Origin: Pseudideonella sakaiensis
GTDB lineage: Bacteria > Pseudomonadota > Gammaproteobacteria > Burkholderiales > Burkholderiaceae_C
Assembly: GCF_001293525.1 (NCBI RefSeq)
Contig: NZ_BBYR01000032.1
Location: 1-64,000 of the forward strand
Length of the DNA stretch: 64,000 bases
Direction: 5' to 3'
The notes below the pieces were generated by a model that saw nothing but the letters and a program-made list of their open reading frames with translations, was not told the DNA's origin and searched no databases. The number at the start of each line of letters is the position of its first letter. Within the stretch, counting starts at the first letter, position 1. Of the stretch, positions 61,357 to 64,000 are shown piece after piece. Made by a program: the position numbers and the translations under genes.

Positions 61357-63198
61357 TCAGCGGCCCCGCTGCACGTCGAGCGCCGTCACGCCGGGCGCGC
61401 GCTGGCCCCAGGACTGGCGGATGTAGGTCAGCACCGCGGCGGTGTCCGCCACCGGCAGGTCGGCCGGCGGCATGCCATAGGGCCGCGGGTGGCCGGCCGT
61501 GGACGGGCCGAAGCCGCCGTGCTTCAGCAGCTGGAGCAGGTTGCCCACGCCGCGCTGCGTGACCGTCGGGTTCCCCGCCAGCGGCGGATAGGCGCCCGCT
61601 GCGCCACGGCCATCGGCGCCGTGGCAGTCGGCGCAGCGGTCGGCGTAGATCCGCTCGCCCGCCTTCAGCACCGCGGGGTCGGCGGCCGCGGCCACCGGTG
61701 GCGCCGGCGTCGCGGGCAGCGCGTGCAGGTAGTCCGCCGCGGCCTGCAGGTCGGCGACCTGCCAGTGCTGGGTGCTGGCCAGGACCACCTCGGCCATCGG
61801 CCCGCTGGCGGTGCCGCGGGCATGGCGGCCGTGGCGCAGCAGCGCGACGGTGTCGGCCGCCGGCGTGGGCCGGCCCTCGACCGGGTGCAGCGAGGGGGCG
61901 GTCCACGCGCTGCCCGGCAGGGTGCCGCCGGTGAGGGCGCGGCCCGGGGCGGACCAGCGCCCGCGCGGGGCATGGCACTCGCCGCAGTGGCCGAGCGCCG
62001 TCACGAGGTACTCACCGCGCGCGAGCCCTTCGGCCGGCGCCTGCGCCCGCGCCGGCGCGGGCCTGAAGTTCAGCCACTGCCACGCCGTCATCGCCAGCGC
62101 GGTGCCGTAGGGGAAGCGCAGCTCGTGCGGGCGGTTCGGCCGGACCACCGGCGGCAGGCTGCGCAGCCAGGCGAACAAGGCGTCGTTGTCGGCGCGGGCC
62201 AGGCGCGTGAACGAGGGGTAGGGGAAGGCGGGCAGCAGGCGGCGGCCATCCGGCGCCCGGCCCTCGTGCATCGCGCGGTGGAAGTCGTCGGCGCTCCAGC
62301 GGCCGATGCCGGTCTGCGGATCGGGCGTCAGGTTGCCGCCATGGACCACGCCGTACGGCGTGCGGATCGGACGGCCGCCGGCCATCGCGGCGCCCCCGGG
62401 CGCGGTGTGGCAGCCGGCGCAGTTGCCCAGCGTCGCGAGGTAGGCGCCGCGTGCCACGAGCCCGGTGGCCGGTGCGGGCGGGGCCGTGCGCCGTTCCGCC
62501 GTGCGGCCGCATTCGAGCGGCCACGCGCCGGGTGGGGACTCGGCCGGCGCGCTGCGGGCCGGCAGCGGCTGCGCCGCCAGCCAGCGCGCCGCCAGCGACA
62601 GATCGGCGGGCGAGAGGCGGCGCGCCACCTCGGCCATGCAGTCGGGCGCCTGCGCCCCGCGCTGGCCGGTGCGCCACGCGCCGAGCTGCGCCACGAGGTA
62701 GTCCGCTGGCAGCCCGAGCAGGCCGGGCACCGCCGGGGCCACGCCGGTCAGCGCGCGGCCATGGCAGGCGGCGCAGGCGGGCACGCGGCGCGAGGCATCG
62801 CCCTGCGTGACCAGCTGGCGTGCGCGCTCGGCATCGGCCGGGCCGAGCGTCGAGGCCGCGGGCGGCGGATACGGCACGGCCTGCTCGCCGAAGTGATCGG
62901 CCAGTGCGGCCAGCATGCCGTCGTCCAGCGGCTGCAGCAGCGCCGCCATCGTGGCGTGGCGGCGCCGCCCGTCGCGGAAGGCCTGCAATTGCGCCAGCAG
63001 GTAGCCGGCCGGCTTGCCGGCCAGCCGCGGCACGTAGCCCTCGGGCCGCGACTGCCCCTGCGGCCCATGGCACCCCGTGCACGCCAGCGCGCGCTGCGCG
63101 ATCGTGTCGGGCACCTCGCGCGCCGGCGCGAGCACCGGCCACGGCGTCAGCGCCAGCAGCAGCGCTGCCGCGCGCCCGATGCGCCCGATGCGCCTCAC
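61357..63198 (-). CDS. five-heme cytochrome c: c4-like module fused to alcohol-dehydrogenase-type triheme module
   Basis: Exported cytochrome of 613 residues from GTG 63198. A signal peptide (RAAALLLALTPWPVLAPA) is followed by hemes at CTGCH (40-44), CAACH (142-146), CAGCH (260-264), CGECH (405-409) and CADCH (522-526). The first two form a cytochrome c4-like half. The last three match the cytochrome subunit of membrane alcohol/gluconate dehydrogenases (GAYLATLGNCAGCHTAPGG, TPYGVVHGGNLTPDPQTGIG). The frame also allows ATG 63318, overlapping the DUF2970 stop, but the added 40 residues are two copies of a repeat. The repeat supplies GAAGG 7 bases before this GTG. It may drain electrons from periplasmic dehydrogenases. 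Confidence 0.85.
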   Translation of the reverse strand: MRRIGRIGRAAALLLALTPWPVLAPAREVPDTIAQRALACTGCHGPQGQSRPEGYVPRLAGKPAGYLLAQLQAFRDGRRRHATMAALLQPLDDGMLAALADHFGEQAVPYPPPAASTLGPADAERARQLVTQGDASRRVPACAACHGRALTGVAPAVPGLLGLPADYLVAQLGAWRTGQRGAQAPDCMAEVARRLSPADLSLAARWLAAQPLPARSAPAESPPGAWPLECGRTAERRTAPPAPATGLVARGAYLATLGNCAGCHTAPGGAAMAGGRPIRTPYGVVHGGNLTPDPQTGIGRWSADDFHRAMHEGRAPDGRRLLPAFPYPSFTRLARADNDALFAWLRSLPPVVRPNRPHELRFPYGTALAMTAWQWLNFRPAPARAQAPAEGLARGEYLVTALGHCGECHAPRGRWSAPGRALTGGTLPGSAWTAPSLHPVEGRPTPAADTVALLRHGRHARGTASGPMAEVVLASTQHWQVADLQAAADYLHALPATPAPPVAAAADPAVLKAGERIYADRCADCHGADGRGAAGAYPPLAGNPTVTQRGVGNLLQLLKHGGFGPSTAGHPRPYGMPPADLPVADTAAVLTYIRQSWGQRAPGVTALDVQRGR

Positions 63199-63313
63199 TG
63201 GACTACCTTCGTGCTGCGCACTCCGGTATGCGCCCTTGGGGCGGCCCGGCGGGCTCACTGGACTACCTTCGTGCTGCGCACTCCGGTATTCGCGCTTGGG
63301 GCGGCCCGGCACG
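63194..63313. repeat. 60-bp tandem repeat, two copies
   Basis: Two head-to-tail units (63194-63253 and 63254-63313) differing at a few positions. On the minus strand each reads in frame as GRPK..YRSAQHEGSPVS-type peptide. The array lies exactly between the DUF2970 stop and the signal peptide of the five-heme cytochrome. Each unit ends with GAAGG and GTG at start-codon spacing. Similar GRPK..RSAQ peptides are, as I recall, common in Burkholderiales annotations as a dispersed repeat. Confidence 0.93.
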
Positions 63314-63314
63314 C

Positions 63315-63554
63315 TCATGCGCCCAGCCCCGCGGCGGCCAGGCGCGCCACCGACACCAGCCCCCCCACGAACGCCGCGGCGAGCAGCACGCCCGCGACGA
63401 CCAGCGGCACCGGCCGCAGGCGCTCGACATCGTCCCGCGCGCGGCTGCCGCGGCGAATGCCGAAGAAGCTCCACGCCACCGCGCGGACGTGGGCCAGGGC
63501 CGCGCCGAGGGCTGCGGCCGGCCCGGCACGGCCTGGGGATCCTTGGACTGTCAT
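63315..63554 (-). CDS. DUF2970-family membrane protein
   Basis: Protein of 79 residues. The DUF2970 pattern is RAVAWSFFGIRRGSRARDDV then ERLRPVPLVVAGVLLAAAFV, ending in one membrane helix. Small proteins of this family occur next to oxidase and cytochrome genes in betaproteobacteria and their role is unknown. The stop overlaps the ATG at 63318 of the cytochrome frame (ATGA), so the two were translationally coupled before the tandem repeat entered between them. Confidence 0.82.
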   Translation of the reverse strand: MTVQGSPGRAGPAAALGAALAHVRAVAWSFFGIRRGSRARDDVERLRPVPLVVAGVLLAAAFVGGLVSVARLAAAGLGA

Positions 63555-63691
63555 GCGGGCAGTCTGGGCTGCGCGCGCCGGGATGGGAAGACTCAGAGGG
63601 CGGGCAAGTCGACCGGATCAGACCGTGGCCAGCCTATCCGGCTTGGTCGCAGGCGAACGGACCCTGGACGGACGCGACCGGGCGCTTGCAT

Positions 63692-63714
63692 CACGGATGT
63701 ATTACATTGCGGGC
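63692..63714 (+). promoter_or_regulatory. AT-rich TGTATTACA box before the antitoxin-like gene
   Basis: TGTATTACA (63698-63706) is nearly palindromic and is the only AT-rich sequence in this gap, 8 bases before the ATG. It could be a -10 region within an autoregulatory site. Confidence 0.4.
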
Positions 63715-64000
63715 ATGAAGACCGCCATCCTCCCCGCCGTGCGCGTCGAACCCGCGCTGCGAAGCGATGCCGAGGCCGTCCTCGAGGAAGGTGAATCGCT
63801 CTCCGATTTCGTGTCCGCGTGTGTGCGCGACGGCGTCGCCTGGCGGCGAACGCAGGCGGCGTTCCTCGCGCGCGCCCGGGACGCCGTCGAGCGGTCCGAG
63901 CGTGAGCACAGCGGGATCACGCCGCAGGAACTGCTGCGGCGGATGGATGTACGACTCGATGCAGCCCAGCAGCGCCTGGCTGCAGGCAAGGCGCGCGCGG
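63715..64000 (+). CDS. YlcI/YnfO-like antitoxin-type protein, partial
   Basis: The gene runs off the window end; 95 codons are visible. The start MKTAILPAVRVEPALRSDAE is a ribbon-helix-helix strand followed by a helix (AVLEEGESLSDFVSACVRDG), and then a long charged helix (RRTQAAFLARARDAVERSER). This is the pattern of YlcI/YnfO and ParD-like antitoxins. A RelE/ParE-type toxin would be expected just beyond the window. The TGTATTACA box upstream fits autoregulation. Confidence 0.75.
   Translation, partial: MKTAILPAVRVEPALRSDAEAVLEEGESLSDFVSACVRDGVAWRRTQAAFLARARDAVERSEREHSGITPQELLRRMDVRLDAAQQRLAAGKARA

Overview
The window is about 64 kb of very GC-rich DNA, near 70% or more by eye. It reads as a chromosomal segment of a betaproteobacterium, most likely Burkholderiales of the Rubrivivax/Ideonella/Leptothrix type. 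Pointers to this are the Bug/TctC solute receptor beside a tartrate/malate-type dehydrogenase, several LysR regulators, a CaiB CoA-transferase cluster, a caa3-type oxidase operon and a 60-bp GRPK..YRSAQHEGSPVS-type repeat. The taxonomic call is an inference. No rRNA, tRNA, CRISPR array or complete insertion sequence was seen.

Layout. 1-3.9 kb: the 3' end of a chemoreceptor gene, then a heat-shock group (DegS-like protease, CbpA-like co-chaperone, two Hsp20 proteins) with two divergent sigma-32-like promoters between cbpA and the first hsp20. 3.9-7.1 kb: LysR, tartrate/D-malate-type dehydrogenase and Bug receptor, ended by a UUCG hairpin. 7.2-22.7 kb: mixed accessory genes, including a metallo-beta-lactamase-fold lipoprotein with Ig-like and EF-hand tail, DUF3299, a PhzS-like monooxygenase, YiaA, a divergent LysR/class A beta-lactamase pair, pseudouridine synthase, ankyrin protein, MFS carrier, class V aminotransferase, an SDR without the usual Tyr/Lys, a penicillin-acylase-family lipoprotein and a hemerythrin. 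22.8-26.8 kb: a flavin monooxygenase with a sigma-54-like promoter and a palindromic upstream site, next to a sigma-54 activator gene. 28.4-31.2 kb: a small accessory island with an RHS fragment, a HigB/HigA-type toxin-antitoxin pair and an XRE-antitoxin-PIN toxin operon. The second operon lies between two 143-bp direct copies of the 3' end of the neighbouring lipoprotein gene.

33.7-41.0 kb: GFA-family protein, AraC regulator, a membrane protein with a hydrolase, and a lyase/CoA-transferase/hydratase operon. 41.2-45.0 kb: a TetR-HlyD-ABC export operon with overlapping start and stop codons. 45.1-48.9 kb: BCCT carrier, NfeD protease and stomatin-like protein, followed by a frameshifted antiporter remnant. 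49.2-57.5 kb: a cytochrome c oxidase operon whose subunit II carries its own heme c domain, CtaG, a PQQ-type sugar dehydrogenase, DUF2231 and two small c-type cytochromes. 57.5-64 kb: an AI-2E family protein, a 27-residue membrane peptide, an EamA carrier, a MocR regulator, a five-heme cytochrome whose 5' end was rebuilt by a tandem repeat, DUF2970 and a partial antitoxin-like gene.

Working together (inference): the 49-63 kb genes could form one periplasmic chain, from PQQ dehydrogenase through soluble or tethered cytochromes c to the oxidase. NfeD and the stomatin-like protein form the known protease/scaffold pair. The heat-shock genes at the left end look like one RpoH-controlled unit.
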